From assembly GCF_004791585.1 (NCBI RefSeq), contig NZ_SRUU01000021.1:45098-109097 (forward strand): DNA of 64,000 bases, in the 5' to 3' direction. The notes under the pieces are model-generated. The model was not told where the DNA came from, did not search any database, and saw nothing but the letters and a program-made list of their open reading frames with translations. The stretch comes from Mesorhizobium sp. M1C.F.Ca.ET.210.01.1.1. Lineage in GTDB: Bacteria > Pseudomonadota > Alphaproteobacteria > Rhizobiales > Rhizobiaceae. Every line of letters starts with the position of its first letter. Within the stretch, counting starts at the first letter, position 1. A program made the position numbers and the translations under genes. Shown piece after piece: positions 15,910-26,161 of the stretch.

Positions 15910-16716
15910 TCAGCGCCCGCTGCGCTGCCTTGTGATGACGCTGCGCACGGCAAGCACCAGCACGGTGATGATGATCAGGATCACCGACAATGCCGCGATC
16001 GCCGGGTCGATGTTGTCGCGCAGGCCCATCCACATCAGGCGGGGCAGCGTGATCGCGTTGACCGAGGTGATGAACAGCGTCACGCCGATCTCTTCCCAGG
16101 AAAGCACGAAGGAGAGGAGCGCCGCGGTGACGATGCCGAACTTGATGTTGGGCATGATGACGCGCGTCGCGCGCTCCCACACGCTTGCGCCAAGGCCGCG
16201 CGCGGCGAGGTCGATGCGGCGGTCGAGCTGGCTCAGCGAGACGAGGATCAGCACGGTGGCGAAAGGCACCGTCATCACCGAATGCGCCATGGCCACACCC
16301 AGCCAGGTGTCGTAGCCGAAGAAGGACGAGATGCCGGAGATCGAGGTGAGCAGGAAATAGAGCGTCACCGCCGAGACCACCGGCGGCACCACCATCGGCA
16401 ACAGCACGAAGCCGACGAGTGCGGCCGTGAAGCGCGGCTGGAACATCCACACGCCCAGGCTGAAGGTGAGCGCCAGCACCGTGGAAAGCGCGCTGCTCAC
16501 CACGCCGATCCGGATCGACAGCAGGATGGACTCCAGCCAGCGCGGGTCCTCGATCAGCGAGCGGTAGTGGCGCAGCGACAATTCCCCCGTCGGCATCGTC
16601 AGCATACGGCTCGGCGTCAGCGACACCGGGACGACCGCAAGCAGCGGCAAAAGCAGGAACAGCGCCACAAGCACGGCCAGAGCGAGCGAGACGGGACCGG
16701 GGCGGTATGTGGGCAT
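15910..16716 (-). CDS. ABC transporter permease (PotC-like)
   Basis: A 268-residue inner-membrane permease of the spermidine/putrescine class with about six helices. The EAA loop is visible as LAARGLGASVWERATRVIMP (about residue 160), the contact site for the ATPase. It is the last gene of a four-gene minus-strand operon and begins four bases after the PotB-like permease stop. The C-terminus VRSVITRQRSGR is basic and cytoplasmic. Confidence 0.9.
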   Translation of the reverse strand: MPTYRPGPVSLALAVLVALFLLLPLLAVVPVSLTPSRMLTMPTGELSLRHYRSLIEDPRWLESILLSIRIGVVSSALSTVLALTFSLGVWMFQPRFTAALVGFVLLPMVVPPVVSAVTLYFLLTSISGISSFFGYDTWLGVAMAHSVMTVPFATVLILVSLSQLDRRIDLAARGLGASVWERATRVIMPNIKFGIVTAALLSFVLSWEEIGVTLFITSVNAITLPRLMWMGLRDNIDPAIAALSVILIIITVLVLAVRSVITRQRSGR

Positions 16717-16720
16717 CGCG

Positions 16721-17554
16721 CTACACCAATTGCTTCGGTTTGACGTAGCGGAAAAGCAGCGCCATCAGGGCGCCGACGAACACCACCAGCACGACGCTGA
16801 TCGCAGCACCCAGCCCCCAGTCAGGGCTCTGGAAGATGCGCAGGTAGATCAGCTCGGCGATCATCACGCTGCGGCCGCCGCCGAGGATCGCCGGCGTGAC
16901 AAAGAAGCCGAGCGAGAAGACGAAGGTGATCATCGCCGAGCCGATGATGCCGGAGCGCGTCATCGGCACGAACACCGTCCAGAAGGTGCGCATGCGGCTG
17001 GAGCCCAGGCCGCGCGCCGCGAGCAGCACGCGCTCGTCGAGGCTGCGCATGGCGGAGGCCAGCGGGAACACCGCGAAGGGGATGAGGAAATGCGACATGC
17101 CGACGATGACGCCGAACTCGTTGCGCACCAGCGTCAGCGGCTCGGAGATGAAGCCGATCGATTGCAGCCAGGTGTTGATCAGGCCGCGGTTGGACAAGAG
17201 CGCCACCCAGCCGAAGGCGCGCGTCAGCACCGAGATCCAGAACGGCACCAGGATGCAGAACTCGGCGAGCACGCGCTGCACCGGGCTGCCGCGTACCCAG
17301 ACGACAGTAATGGCGTAGGCGGCGGTGACCGAGACGACCGTGACGATCGCCGCGATGCGCAGCGTGCGGATGAACACCGATTGCACCAGGTCGTCGGTGA
17401 GCAGGGCGTGATACTGGCCGAGGCCGGGTGTGGGGAGGGTGAAACTCCACTTCACCACGCCGAGGAAGGGCCAGGCATAGGCAAGGACAAGGAACAGGAG
17501 CAGCGGCGCCATCAACAGCGCCGCGCCCATCCTGTCGGAGAGGGTGCCTCTCAT
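16721..17554 (-). CDS. ABC transporter permease (PotB-like)
   Basis: A 277-residue permease with about six membrane helices, first at residues 14-38. The EAA loop reads LAARGLGSSRMRTFWTVFVP. Together with the PotC-like partner it should form the membrane channel. It lies 22 bp after the substrate-binding protein gene. Sequence alone does not say whether polyamines, ornithine-like or other cationic compounds are carried. Confidence 0.9.
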   Translation of the reverse strand: MRGTLSDRMGAALLMAPLLLFLVLAYAWPFLGVVKWSFTLPTPGLGQYHALLTDDLVQSVFIRTLRIAAIVTVVSVTAAYAITVVWVRGSPVQRVLAEFCILVPFWISVLTRAFGWVALLSNRGLINTWLQSIGFISEPLTLVRNEFGVIVGMSHFLIPFAVFPLASAMRSLDERVLLAARGLGSSRMRTFWTVFVPMTRSGIIGSAMITFVFSLGFFVTPAILGGGRSVMIAELIYLRIFQSPDWGLGAAISVVLVVFVGALMALLFRYVKPKQLV

Positions 17555-17576
17555 CAGTGCGAAAATCCCCGCCCGC

Positions 17577-18701
17577 TCAGGCGGAGATGATCTTGGTGTA
17601 TTCGTCGAGCGCGGCGCCGTAGTTCTTGGCGTACCAGTCCATGTCGAGCGCGATCTGCTTCTTCATGTTTTCCGGATCGACCGGGTTGATGCGCTTCTTG
17701 TCGGCCGGGATCAGCGCATCCGCCGCCGGGTTTGCCGGGCCCTGGCCGAGCTTGTCGAACATCACCAGTTCCTTCTGCGGGTCCTGGGTGCTGGCGATGA
17801 ACTTCATCGCCGCTTCCTTGCCGCCGGGATTGTTCTTCAGCACCGCCAGCGCGCCGGGCGAAATCAGGCCCTGGTCCCAGATGAACTTGATCTGGCCGCC
17901 GGAGTCCTGCTCGATCAGCGAGGCGCGCGTCGACCAGACGATCGCCATCGAAGCTTCTCCGTTGAGCAGCACGCTCTGGCTTTCGGCGCCGCCGCCCCAG
18001 TAGGAGACGACGTTTTCCTTGAAGGCGGCGATCTTGTCATGCGCGCGCTTGAGGTCGAGCGGATAGAGCGAGGCCGGCGCGACACCGTCGGCGAGAAGTG
18101 CTGCCTCCCAACTCGACACGCCCCATTTGTAGAGCGAACGCTTGCCCGGGAATTTCTTGACGTCGAAGAAATCGGCCATGCCGGTCGGCGCGTTGGAGCC
18201 GAATTTCTGCGAGTCGTAGGCGATCACATAGGAGAAGAAATAGGTCGAGGCGGCGTATTCCCAACCAAAACCCTCGCGCATCTTCTTCTTGTCGACGATC
18301 GTATAGTCGATCGGCTCGAGCATGCCCTGGCCGCCCAGCGTGATGGCCGAGAACGGATCGACGTCGACCAGGTCCCAGGTCGGAGCGCCGCTCTTGAACT
18401 GCGCGGCGATCGCGCCTTCAGTCGGGCCTGAGCCATCCATCTTGACCGGAATGCCGGTGTCCTTGGTGAAGGCCTGGCCGTAGGCCGCGTCGTAAGCCGT
18501 GATGGCGTCGCCGCCCCAGTTCACCAGCACCAGCCCCTTCGTCTCGGCGAAAGCGCCGGTCGAGCGCAGCAGCATCGGCGTGCCGGCAAGCACCAGGCCC
18601 GCAAGCTGCGCGAACTGGCGGCGCGAGATCTCGCCGCGCTTGGTCCTCTCGGAAAGAGACTCGATCGCCTGTTTCCGCGTGTTGTTCATATCGTCGTTCA
18701 T
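17577..18701 (-). CDS. ABC transporter substrate-binding protein (PotD/PotF-like)
   Basis: A 374-residue periplasmic solute-binding protein of the spermidine/putrescine family. The N-terminus has a twin-arginine-like export signal, SRRQFAQLAGLVLAGTPMLL, followed by an Ala-rich cleavage region. The mature part starts KGLVLVNWGGDAITAYDAAY, the usual PotD-like first strand. VDPFSAITLGGQGMLEPIDY and ALLADGVAPASLYPLD are typical inner segments. GGGGAA precedes the start. It is the second gene of the transporter operon. Confidence 0.9.
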   Translation of the reverse strand: MNDDMNNTRKQAIESLSERTKRGEISRRQFAQLAGLVLAGTPMLLRSTGAFAETKGLVLVNWGGDAITAYDAAYGQAFTKDTGIPVKMDGSGPTEGAIAAQFKSGAPTWDLVDVDPFSAITLGGQGMLEPIDYTIVDKKKMREGFGWEYAASTYFFSYVIAYDSQKFGSNAPTGMADFFDVKKFPGKRSLYKWGVSSWEAALLADGVAPASLYPLDLKRAHDKIAAFKENVVSYWGGGAESQSVLLNGEASMAIVWSTRASLIEQDSGGQIKFIWDQGLISPGALAVLKNNPGGKEAAMKFIASTQDPQKELVMFDKLGQGPANPAADALIPADKKRINPVDPENMKKQIALDMDWYAKNYGAALDEYTKIISA

Positions 18702-18769
18702 GTCAGTTCCCCTTGTTTTCGTTGATCTGATCCGGAAGCCGGTGCGGCGATTTCAGGCCGCTTCGGTGC

Positions 18770-19864
<1,095 letters not shown>

Positions 19865-20043
19865 TCCTGCCTCTTCCTCAGTCTCGGATGAAATCGTAGG
19901 CACGGCGCGCGTTCACCGCAACCGAATAGTTTTCGCCTGATCGGCAAATTTGATTCACGGGTGGCGAGGGTTGGTGGGTGGCCGGAGCGTTTTCGGGCGT
20001 TCGGCGTGCTCACGAACGTTCGCGATTGCCAAAGCATTCGTGC

Positions 20044-20205
20044 CCTCGTCATTCCAAGGCGGAGCAAGGAGCGAAGCGACGCGCGCAGACCCTGGAATCC
20101 ATGCCGTTACATACGAACGTTGCAACGGTCCAGAATTCTCGCCCGCCGCACCCTTGGGCCAAGGTCACGGCATGGATCCTCGGGTCAAGCCCGAGGATGA
20201 CGACC
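20044..20205. repeat. Mesorhizobium-type intergenic repeat blocks
   Basis: Two familiar blocks occur in the gap between the transporter and the LysR gene. The first is GTCATTCCAAGGCGGAGCAA through to CCCTGGAATCCATGCCGTTA; the second is ATCCTCGGGTCAAGCCCGAG, whose translation gives the DPRVKPEDD string seen in many alphaproteobacterial intergenic shadows. The second folds as CCTCGGG/CCCGAGG. A decayed copy of the first block is at 48940-48995. Confidence 0.6.
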
Positions 20206-20231
20206 GGAGAGGGCGACGGCCCTCAATCCGC

Positions 20232-21119
20232 CTAAAGCCTGTTCTCCGAGAGCTTCGCCCTCAGCCACTCGCCGAAGGCATTGAGCACCGGATGGCCGGC
20301 CTTGGCATGCTCGAAGACCAGATAATAGGAGCGCGGCGAAGGCACCGTCGCCTCGAACGGCTTGACCAGCCGGCCTTCGCTCAGCGCCCGGCGGCCGGTC
20401 AACTCGTCGCCCATGGCGATGCCCTGGCCGGCGATCGCCGCCGAGAAGACCAGGTTCATGTCGGAAAAGAAGATGCCCCCTTCTGTGTCGGGATTTTCCA
20501 CCTTGGACAGCGCCAGCCAGCGCGCCCAGTCCTCGGTGTCGGAGAGATGCAGCAGATTGGCGCGCAGCACGTCGGCGGGCTTGGAAAAGCCGCCGACCTT
20601 GTTGAGCAGGGTCGGGCTGCAGAGCGGCGTGAAGGAAACCTCGCACAGCAGCTCCACCGCGCGGTTCGGCCAGTTGCCGACGCCGAAGGCGATGAAGGCG
20701 TCAGCCTCCGGATTGCTGACGTCGTCGAGGCGCCGCGGCGTCAGCACGGACAGCGCCACATCCGGATACATCCGCTGGAACTCGCCGATATGCGTGCACA
20801 GGAACATCGAGGCGAAGCCCGGCGGACAGGAGATGGCGAAGGACCCGCCGACGCCGGCGCCGCTGTTCTGCGTTCCCGCGTCGCCAAGCACGGTCAGCGC
20901 CTTCCTCACATCGGCCGCGTAGCGCTGGCCGCGCGGCGTCAGCGCCACCCCCTTGCCGATGCGCTGCAGGAGGTCGAAGCCGAGGTCGCGCTCGAGCAGG
21001 CGAAGCTGGTGCGAGACCGCACTGCGGGTGAGGTGGAGCTCGTCTGCGGCGCGCCACACGCTGCCGTGACGAGCGAAGCTGTCGAGGGCGCGCAGCGCCT
21101 GCGTGGAAGGTATGCGCAA
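20232..21119 (-). CDS. LysR-family transcriptional regulator (GcvA-like)
   Basis: A 295-residue regulator with TTG start. The N-terminal HTH is RALDSFARHGSVWRAADELH then LTRSAVSHQLRLLERDLGF; the substrate-binding domain follows, with KAGHPVLNAFGEWL at the C-terminus. The HTH resembles the GcvA subgroup. It diverges from the M20 hydrolase/DDAH operon across 82 bp that contains ATCA-N5-TGAT at 21162-21174, a plausible LysR-type half-site pair. It also flanks the polyamine-type transporter, so it may control both. Confidence 0.88.
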   Translation of the reverse strand: MRIPSTQALRALDSFARHGSVWRAADELHLTRSAVSHQLRLLERDLGFDLLQRIGKGVALTPRGQRYAADVRKALTVLGDAGTQNSGAGVGGSFAISCPPGFASMFLCTHIGEFQRMYPDVALSVLTPRRLDDVSNPEADAFIAFGVGNWPNRAVELLCEVSFTPLCSPTLLNKVGGFSKPADVLRANLLHLSDTEDWARWLALSKVENPDTEGGIFFSDMNLVFSAAIAGQGIAMGDELTGRRALSEGRLVKPFEATVPSPRSYYLVFEHAKAGHPVLNAFGEWLRAKLSENRL

Positions 21120-21161
21120 GAGGCCTCAGGTGAACCGAATTTGCACGAGCCGGGAAAACAT

Positions 21162-21174
21162 ATCACTTTTTGAT
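21162..21174. promoter_or_regulatory. LysR-type site candidate
   Basis: ATCA-CTTTT-TGAT lies in the 82-bp divergent gap between the LysR gene and the M20 hydrolase gene, where a LysR regulator normally binds. Short symmetry, so weak evidence alone. Confidence 0.3.
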
Positions 21175-21201
21175 GAGCCGCTTCACTGCTTTCTTTGCGG
21201 C

Positions 21202-22794
21202 ATGGAGAAACCGGTGACGACCTCCGCGCAGGAAACCGCGCTCGCCTGCATCGACGGCATCCAGCCGCTGTTGTCGACCTGGACGCGCACCATCTTCGAC
21301 TTCGGCGAGACCGCCTGGCGCGAGTACCAGTCGGCCGCCTGGTATGTCGACCGGCTGAAGCGCGAGGGCTTTTCGGTCGAGGAAGGCTCGGGCGGCATGC
21401 CGACCGCCTTCTGCGCGCATTGGACGAATGGCGACGGCCCGACCATCGGCATGTATGGCGAGTATGACGCCGTGCCCGGCAACTGCCAGGATGCCGCGAC
21501 GGTCAAGCGCCCGCGACCGGGCCTGGGTGTTGAGGCCGGCGGCCACACCGATCCGCATTCGGGCCTCGGCATCGGCAGTCTCGGCGGCCTGCTCGCTGCC
21601 AAGGCCGCGATGCAGCAGCACGGTATAAAGGGCACTTTGCGCTTCACCGGCGAGCCGGCCGAGAAGGTGAGGGGCTCCAAGCCTATCCACGCGGCCAAGG
21701 GCTATTATGACGGCCTCGCCGGCATGATCTCCTTCCATCCCTTCTACATGCTGCCGCTCTGCAACACGGCGCGCTGGGACACGCATTGCGGCGCGGCCTA
21801 TGCGATGATCTACCGCTTTGTCTGCGACGAACCCGAGGATTGGGTTCGCGCAAGCGATGCGGCACCCATCCCGCAGGCGCATTCGGCGGTCCGCGCGCCC
21901 GGCGCCAATGACGCACTGATGATGATGTACATGGCCTGCAAGGCGCTGCGCGATTCCATGCTGCCGCACCAGGGCGGCTGGTCGATCAGCGAGGCGATCC
22001 TCACCGCGGGACAGGCGACCGCCGACAACCTGCCGGCGGGGCTCGCCGAGATCCAGTACATGATCCGCGTGCCGACCATTGCCATGGCCGAGCAGGTGAC
22101 CGCCGTGCTCGACCGCAACGCTGAAGCCGCCGCCAGGATGAGCGGCTGCCGCTACGAGCGCCACTGGGTGTCGAAGTCGCGGCCAGGCCTCGCCAACCAC
22201 GCCATGGCCGACATCACCTATGCGGCGCTTTCGACGGTCGGTGCGCCGCAGTGGGGCGAAGAGGCGAAAGCCATCGCGCGCGAGATCCAGGTGAATGCCG
22301 GCGGCGAGGCGACCGAGAATCCTTTTATCGACGAGCTGGAGCGGTTGATCTCACCGCAGGAGGCCGAGGCGATCCTGCGCCGCGATCTGCCGCCTTCCCA
22401 AACCAATTCGACATCCGACGATTACACCGACATCAGCTGGCACGCGCCGACATCGCGCTTCTACGTCGCCCGCCCGGCGCTGCGCGCGGCGGATGGCCAC
22501 GCCTATCCCTCCTGGGTCATGAATGCGCTGGGCGGTATTTCGGCGACCATCGACCCGATGGTGACCTGCGCGGCGAAGGCGGTTGCGCTCACCACGCTGC
22601 GCCTGCTCGAGGACAAGACCGCGCGCGATGCCGCGATGGACGAGTTCGTCGCCCGCACCGGCGGCGGCGTTGGCGGCTTGAACTGGATCGCGCCGCTCTG
22701 TGACTATGACCCGCCGATCCATTTCCGCTGGCCGGAATATGTCACCACTGCGCGCGGGCGCGACTGGTGGATACCGGCCGCCTCCAGCGCATGA
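21202..22794 (+). CDS. M20-family amidohydrolase (AbgB-like)
   Basis: A 530-residue metal-dependent amidohydrolase resembling the p-aminobenzoyl-glutamate hydrolase subunit AbgB. Motifs: DFGETAWREYQSA, the metal/catalytic region GMYGEYDAVPGNCQDA, GGHTDPHSGLGIGSLGGLLA, and GTLRFTGEPAEKVRGSKP. The C-terminal AALRAADGHAYPSWVMNALG segment is also characteristic. The ATG at 21202 is chosen because upstream codons fall in the regulatory gap. It is followed after 30 bp by a DDAH-like gene, suggesting successive hydrolysis of an N-acylated or guanidino compound. Confidence 0.85.
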   Translation: MEKPVTTSAQETALACIDGIQPLLSTWTRTIFDFGETAWREYQSAAWYVDRLKREGFSVEEGSGGMPTAFCAHWTNGDGPTIGMYGEYDAVPGNCQDAATVKRPRPGLGVEAGGHTDPHSGLGIGSLGGLLAAKAAMQQHGIKGTLRFTGEPAEKVRGSKPIHAAKGYYDGLAGMISFHPFYMLPLCNTARWDTHCGAAYAMIYRFVCDEPEDWVRASDAAPIPQAHSAVRAPGANDALMMMYMACKALRDSMLPHQGGWSISEAILTAGQATADNLPAGLAEIQYMIRVPTIAMAEQVTAVLDRNAEAAARMSGCRYERHWVSKSRPGLANHAMADITYAALSTVGAPQWGEEAKAIAREIQVNAGGEATENPFIDELERLISPQEAEAILRRDLPPSQTNSTSDDYTDISWHAPTSRFYVARPALRAADGHAYPSWVMNALGGISATIDPMVTCAAKAVALTTLRLLEDKTARDAAMDEFVARTGGGVGGLNWIAPLCDYDPPIHFRWPEYVTTARGRDWWIPAASSA

Positions 22795-22824
22795 CACGCA
22801 ACAATGCCAATCGAGGAGAACCCC

Positions 22825-23757
22825 ATGACCGTCCATGACCGCATCGTCGCCGAGCCTTTCTCGCTGCAGCGCCGCAATCCCAATGGCGGCACCAAGCCGC
22901 TGACCGCCTGGGGGTTCGCCAACGAGACCGATCCGCTGACCGACGTGCTGCTCGGCTCGCCCAATTTCCTTAGGCACCTGTCGACCAGCTCGCTGTCGAG
23001 AAAGCATTTGCGCGAGGCGCCCTGCAACATCCAGATCGCGCAGGCGCAGCACAAGGACCTCGTCGCCGCCTACGAGCATTTCGGCGTCAACATCCACTGG
23101 CACGAACCGACTCCGGAACTGCCGATGCAGGTCTATTCGCGCGACTCCAGCGTCATGACGCCCTACGGCGCCTTCATCACCGCCATGGCCAACTGGTGGC
23201 GGCGCGGCGAGAACTACGCCGCCATCCGCACCTATGAGAAGCTCGGCATCCCGATCTACGACATGGTGACGGCCGGCACCTTCGAGGGCGGCGACTTCAA
23301 CGTCATCGAGGAGGGCGTGGTGCTGATCGGCTGCGGCGGCGCCCGCACCCAGGAAGAGGGTGCGCGTCAGGTGCAGGCCTGGTTCGACAAGGAAGGCTGG
23401 GAGACCCGCATCGCCTTCATCGACGAGTATTATGTCCACATCGACCTCATGGTGGTGCCGATCGCCGAAAAGCTCACCGCGGTGTGCCTCGCCTGCACCG
23501 AGCCCGGCATCGTCGACTGGCTGAAGGGCAAGGGCCACGAGATCATCGACGTGCCCTTCCAGGATACGATGGCGCTCGGCTGCAACTTCATGTCGCTCGG
23601 CAAGGACAGGGTGATCGCGCCGACGTCGAGCAAGAGCCTGATCGGTCAGCTCAAGGCGCGCGGCTTCGAGGTCGCGGCGGTCGACATGAGCGAGATCTCC
23701 AAGACCGGCGGCGGCATCCACTGCATGGCGCAGGCGCTGAAGCGCGTGAAGGCGTAA
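22825..23757 (+). CDS. DDAH/arginine-deiminase-like amidinohydrolase
   Basis: A 310-residue member of the guanidine-modifying superfamily, nearest dimethylarginine dimethylaminohydrolase. Catalytic elements are visible: the acidic motif TFEGGDFNVI, the His in YYVHIDLMVVPI, and the nucleophilic Cys in KTGGGIHCMAQ near the C-terminus. Substrates in the family are arginine or methylated arginines, giving citrulline and an amine. Start set at MTVHDRIVAEP with GAGGAG upstream. Its operon partner is the M20 hydrolase. Confidence 0.85.
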   Translation: MTVHDRIVAEPFSLQRRNPNGGTKPLTAWGFANETDPLTDVLLGSPNFLRHLSTSSLSRKHLREAPCNIQIAQAQHKDLVAAYEHFGVNIHWHEPTPELPMQVYSRDSSVMTPYGAFITAMANWWRRGENYAAIRTYEKLGIPIYDMVTAGTFEGGDFNVIEEGVVLIGCGGARTQEEGARQVQAWFDKEGWETRIAFIDEYYVHIDLMVVPIAEKLTAVCLACTEPGIVDWLKGKGHEIIDVPFQDTMALGCNFMSLGKDRVIAPTSSKSLIGQLKARGFEVAAVDMSEISKTGGGIHCMAQALKRVKA

Positions 23758-23981
23758 GGGCGCGCGACCGCAAAAAGGTCACGCAACCGGCAAAGCCGCG
23801 ATCCTTCGCCCCTTCTGCCCTGCCGGACAGAGGGGCTTGGGGCTGAACTGTCCGGCTTCATCTAGCTCAGACGATCGCCGTTCCACGCGGGCCTCGTTGC
23901 CGGCGAAAACTTGCGCGGCGTCTAACATAAGAGCACACTAAAATTCAGGGAGGGGCTCACAAACAAGATCGGGAGGAAATC

Positions 23982-25421
23982 ATGAATGCCATGAGTTTCA
24001 CCACCCTTGAACGCGGCAAGACGACCGTCGATGCCGCGGCACTCGAAACACTTTCGGCGCAAATACGCGGCACGGTGCTGCGGGAAGGTGATGCCGCTTA
24101 TGACGGGGTCCGCGGCATCTGGAATGCCATGATCGACCGGCGGCCCGCGCTGATCGTGTGCTGCGTCGGCGCTTCCGACGTCGTCACCGCGGTGAATTTC
24201 GCCAGGGAGAATAAGCTTCTCGTCTCAGTGCGCGGCGGCGGCCACAACATTGCCGGCAGTGCTGTCTGCGACGGCGGCCTGATGATCGACCTGTCGCTGA
24301 TGAAATCGGTGCGGGTCGATGTCGGCGCGAAGCGGGCATGGGTCGGACCCGGCGCCACGCTTGCCGATGTCGACCGGGAAACGCAGGCTTTCGGACTGGC
24401 GCTGCCGACCGGCATCAACTCGACCACCGGCATTGCCGGCCTGACGCTGGGCGGCGGCTTCGGCTGGATCACCCGCAAATTCGGGCTGACCATCGACAAT
24501 CTGGTTTCCGCCGACGTCGTCACCGCCGACGGCAAGCTGCTGCGCGCCAGCCAGAGCGAGAACCCCGACCTGTTCTGGGCTCTGCGCGGCGGCGGCGGCA
24601 ATTTCGGCGTCGTCACCGCTTTCGAGTTCCAGCTCCACCGGTTCGGACCGCAAGTGCTGTCTGGGCTTGTCGTCCATCCCTTCGCCGAGGCCGGGAAGGT
24701 GCTGAAGGAATATCGCGAAGCGCTGGAAACCGCCCCAGACGAGCTGACGTGCTGGGTGGTCATGCGGCAGGCGCCGCCGCTGCCCTTCCTGCCGGCAGAA
24801 TGGCACGGCAAGGAGGTGCTGGTGCTGGCCATGTGCTATTGCGGCGACATCCAGGCCGGCGAAGAGGCGACGCGGAAGCTTCGCGCCATCGGCACGCCGA
24901 TCGCCGACGTCGTCGGTCTCAATCCGTTCACCGGCTGGCAGCAGGCCTTCGACCCGCTGCTTGCGCCCGGCGCCCGCAACTATTGGAAGAGCCACGACTT
25001 CACCGAGCTTTCCGACGGCGCGATCGAGGCCACCACGGCGGCGATTGCCAGGCTTCCGGGTCCCGAATGCGAAGTATTCTTCGGCCATGTCGGCGGCGTG
25101 GCGGGCCGCGTCAAGACGGATGCCACGGCGTTTCCGCAGCGCAGCTCGCATTTCGTCATGAACGTCCACGCCCGATGGCGCGAACCGGCCATGGACAAGG
25201 CCTGCATCGACTGGGCTCGCAGCATCTATGACGCCACAAGGCCCTATGCCGTGGGCACGGCCTATGTGAACTTCATGCCGGAGGACGAGACCGACCGGGT
25301 CGAAGCAGCCTATGGCGACAACTATCGCCGGCTGCTGGAGATCAAGCAGCGCTACGACCCGCAGAACCTGTTCCGCATGAACCAGAACCTGCGTCCGAAG
25401 CACGGTCTGCGTGCCGCCTGA
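23982..25421 (+). CDS. FAD-linked oxidase with BBE domain
   Basis: A 479-residue FAD-binding oxidoreductase of the berberine-bridge-enzyme type. The PP-loop motif SVRGGGHNIAGSAVCDGG holds the His expected to bind FAD covalently. TTGIAGLTLGGGFGWITRKF and LFWALRGGGGNFGVVTAFEF continue the FAD domain. The C-terminal BBE segment is YVNFMPEDE through RYDPQNLFRMNQNL. The second FAD-linking Cys of plant enzymes is not evident. GGGAGGAAATC precedes the ATG. Bacterial homologues oxidise sugars or alcohols; substrate unknown. Confidence 0.88.
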   Translation: MNAMSFTTLERGKTTVDAAALETLSAQIRGTVLREGDAAYDGVRGIWNAMIDRRPALIVCCVGASDVVTAVNFARENKLLVSVRGGGHNIAGSAVCDGGLMIDLSLMKSVRVDVGAKRAWVGPGATLADVDRETQAFGLALPTGINSTTGIAGLTLGGGFGWITRKFGLTIDNLVSADVVTADGKLLRASQSENPDLFWALRGGGGNFGVVTAFEFQLHRFGPQVLSGLVVHPFAEAGKVLKEYREALETAPDELTCWVVMRQAPPLPFLPAEWHGKEVLVLAMCYCGDIQAGEEATRKLRAIGTPIADVVGLNPFTGWQQAFDPLLAPGARNYWKSHDFTELSDGAIEATTAAIARLPGPECEVFFGHVGGVAGRVKTDATAFPQRSSHFVMNVHARWREPAMDKACIDWARSIYDATRPYAVGTAYVNFMPEDETDRVEAAYGDNYRRLLEIKQRYDPQNLFRMNQNLRPKHGLRAA

Positions 25422-25496
25422 AGCCAGGCGTCTGCCTGCGACAGCCGGTCGGCGTTCGTCAACTACCGGCGATGCGGAAGGGGCACCGCGCCAGAA

Positions 25497-25556
25497 CTGC
25501 CAATCTCCCCCCAAGTGGGGGAGATGTCCGGCAGGACAGAGGGGGGGCGCCGTAGA
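25497..25556. repeat. Rhizobial intergenic repeat (CTCCCC/GGGGAG type)
   Basis: AATCTCCCC pairs with GGGGGAGAT, then TCCGGCAGGACAGAGGGGGG follows. Fragments of the same family occur at about 2350-2385, 4955-4990, 7460-7495, 23805-23840, 30150-30180, 56720-56760 and 63750-63800, always in gene borders. Confidence 0.6.
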
Positions 25557-25581
25557 GCGGAAACAGCGTTGGTAGATAGGA

Positions 25582-25761
25582 TCAGCGCATCACCTTGCGT
25601 GGCGCCGTCAGCGCATCCAGGCGATCCTGCAGATGCCCGTTGAGCACGATCATCTCCTTCAGCGCCTTCACAGGATCGCCTTTGTGCGCAGCGATGAAGC
25701 GCTCGGCGATCACCTGAAGCGCCGCTTCCTGGCGACTGTCTAGCCTGACGATGTGATCCAT
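25582..25761 (-). CDS. Small hypothetical protein
   Basis: A 59-residue ORF starting MDHIVRLDSRQEAALQVIAE and ending LTAPRKVMR. It is a charged amphipathic helical protein with VKALKEMIVLNGHLQDRLDA in the middle, suggesting a short coiled coil. The ATG follows AAAGGGAGCCTCGCC. No membrane or signal sequence. Not recognised, but codon use and binding site look genuine. Confidence 0.55.
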   Translation of the reverse strand: MDHIVRLDSRQEAALQVIAERFIAAHKGDPVKALKEMIVLNGHLQDRLDALTAPRKVMR

Positions 25762-25897
25762 GGCGAGGCTCCCTTTGGCTCACATTAGCATGTGAACAAA
25801 AAGTGAACAAAAATGTCAAGAGTGAATTGACTCGGCGAGGAATGGGTTCCTATTTTTGTAGGGATGGGGCGGTCGCTCGAGATATGGGAGAGCCGCG

Positions 25898-26158
25898 TTG
25901 GGCAAACGGAAGGGCCGCTATGACAGATTGTTCCAGTCGGACGCGGAGGCGATCATTCGCGATGCGCTGGCGCTACGCCAGACCGTGCTGGCGGCGCAGC
26001 TCAACCTCAAGACCAATGGCGAAATGTATTGGCGGATCAATGGGTTGGTGGAGCGGCTGCATGAGGTGATGGGCGCGGTCGCGGGCAGGGAGCCCGATTT
26101 CCGCGCCGCCTGGCTCGGCCTGCTGCCGCTGCCCGAGGATTGCTCAGACCGGACATGA
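25898..26158 (+). CDS. Small hypothetical protein
   Basis: An 86-residue protein starting from TTG (MGKRKGRYDRLFQSDAEAII) with GGGAG 7 bp upstream. It is mostly helical: RDALALRQTVLAAQLNLKTN, then GEMYWRINGLVERLHEVMGA, and ends LLPLPEDCSDRT. No known domain recognised. It sits three bases before a zinc-ribbon gene on the same strand, so the two are probably cotranscribed. Confidence 0.6.
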   Translation: MGKRKGRYDRLFQSDAEAIIRDALALRQTVLAAQLNLKTNGEMYWRINGLVERLHEVMGAVAGREPDFRAAWLGLLPLPEDCSDRT

Positions 26159-26161
26159 GAG

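Noticed and set aside
15844..16743. Plus-strand 299-codon frame extremely rich in His, Arg and Gln
   Set aside because: Antisense to the PotC-like permease, shadow composition.
22351..23721. Minus-strand 456-codon open frame
   Set aside because: Antisense to the M20 hydrolase and DDAH-like genes, both with full motifs; His/Asp/Arg-rich composition is typical of a GC shadow.
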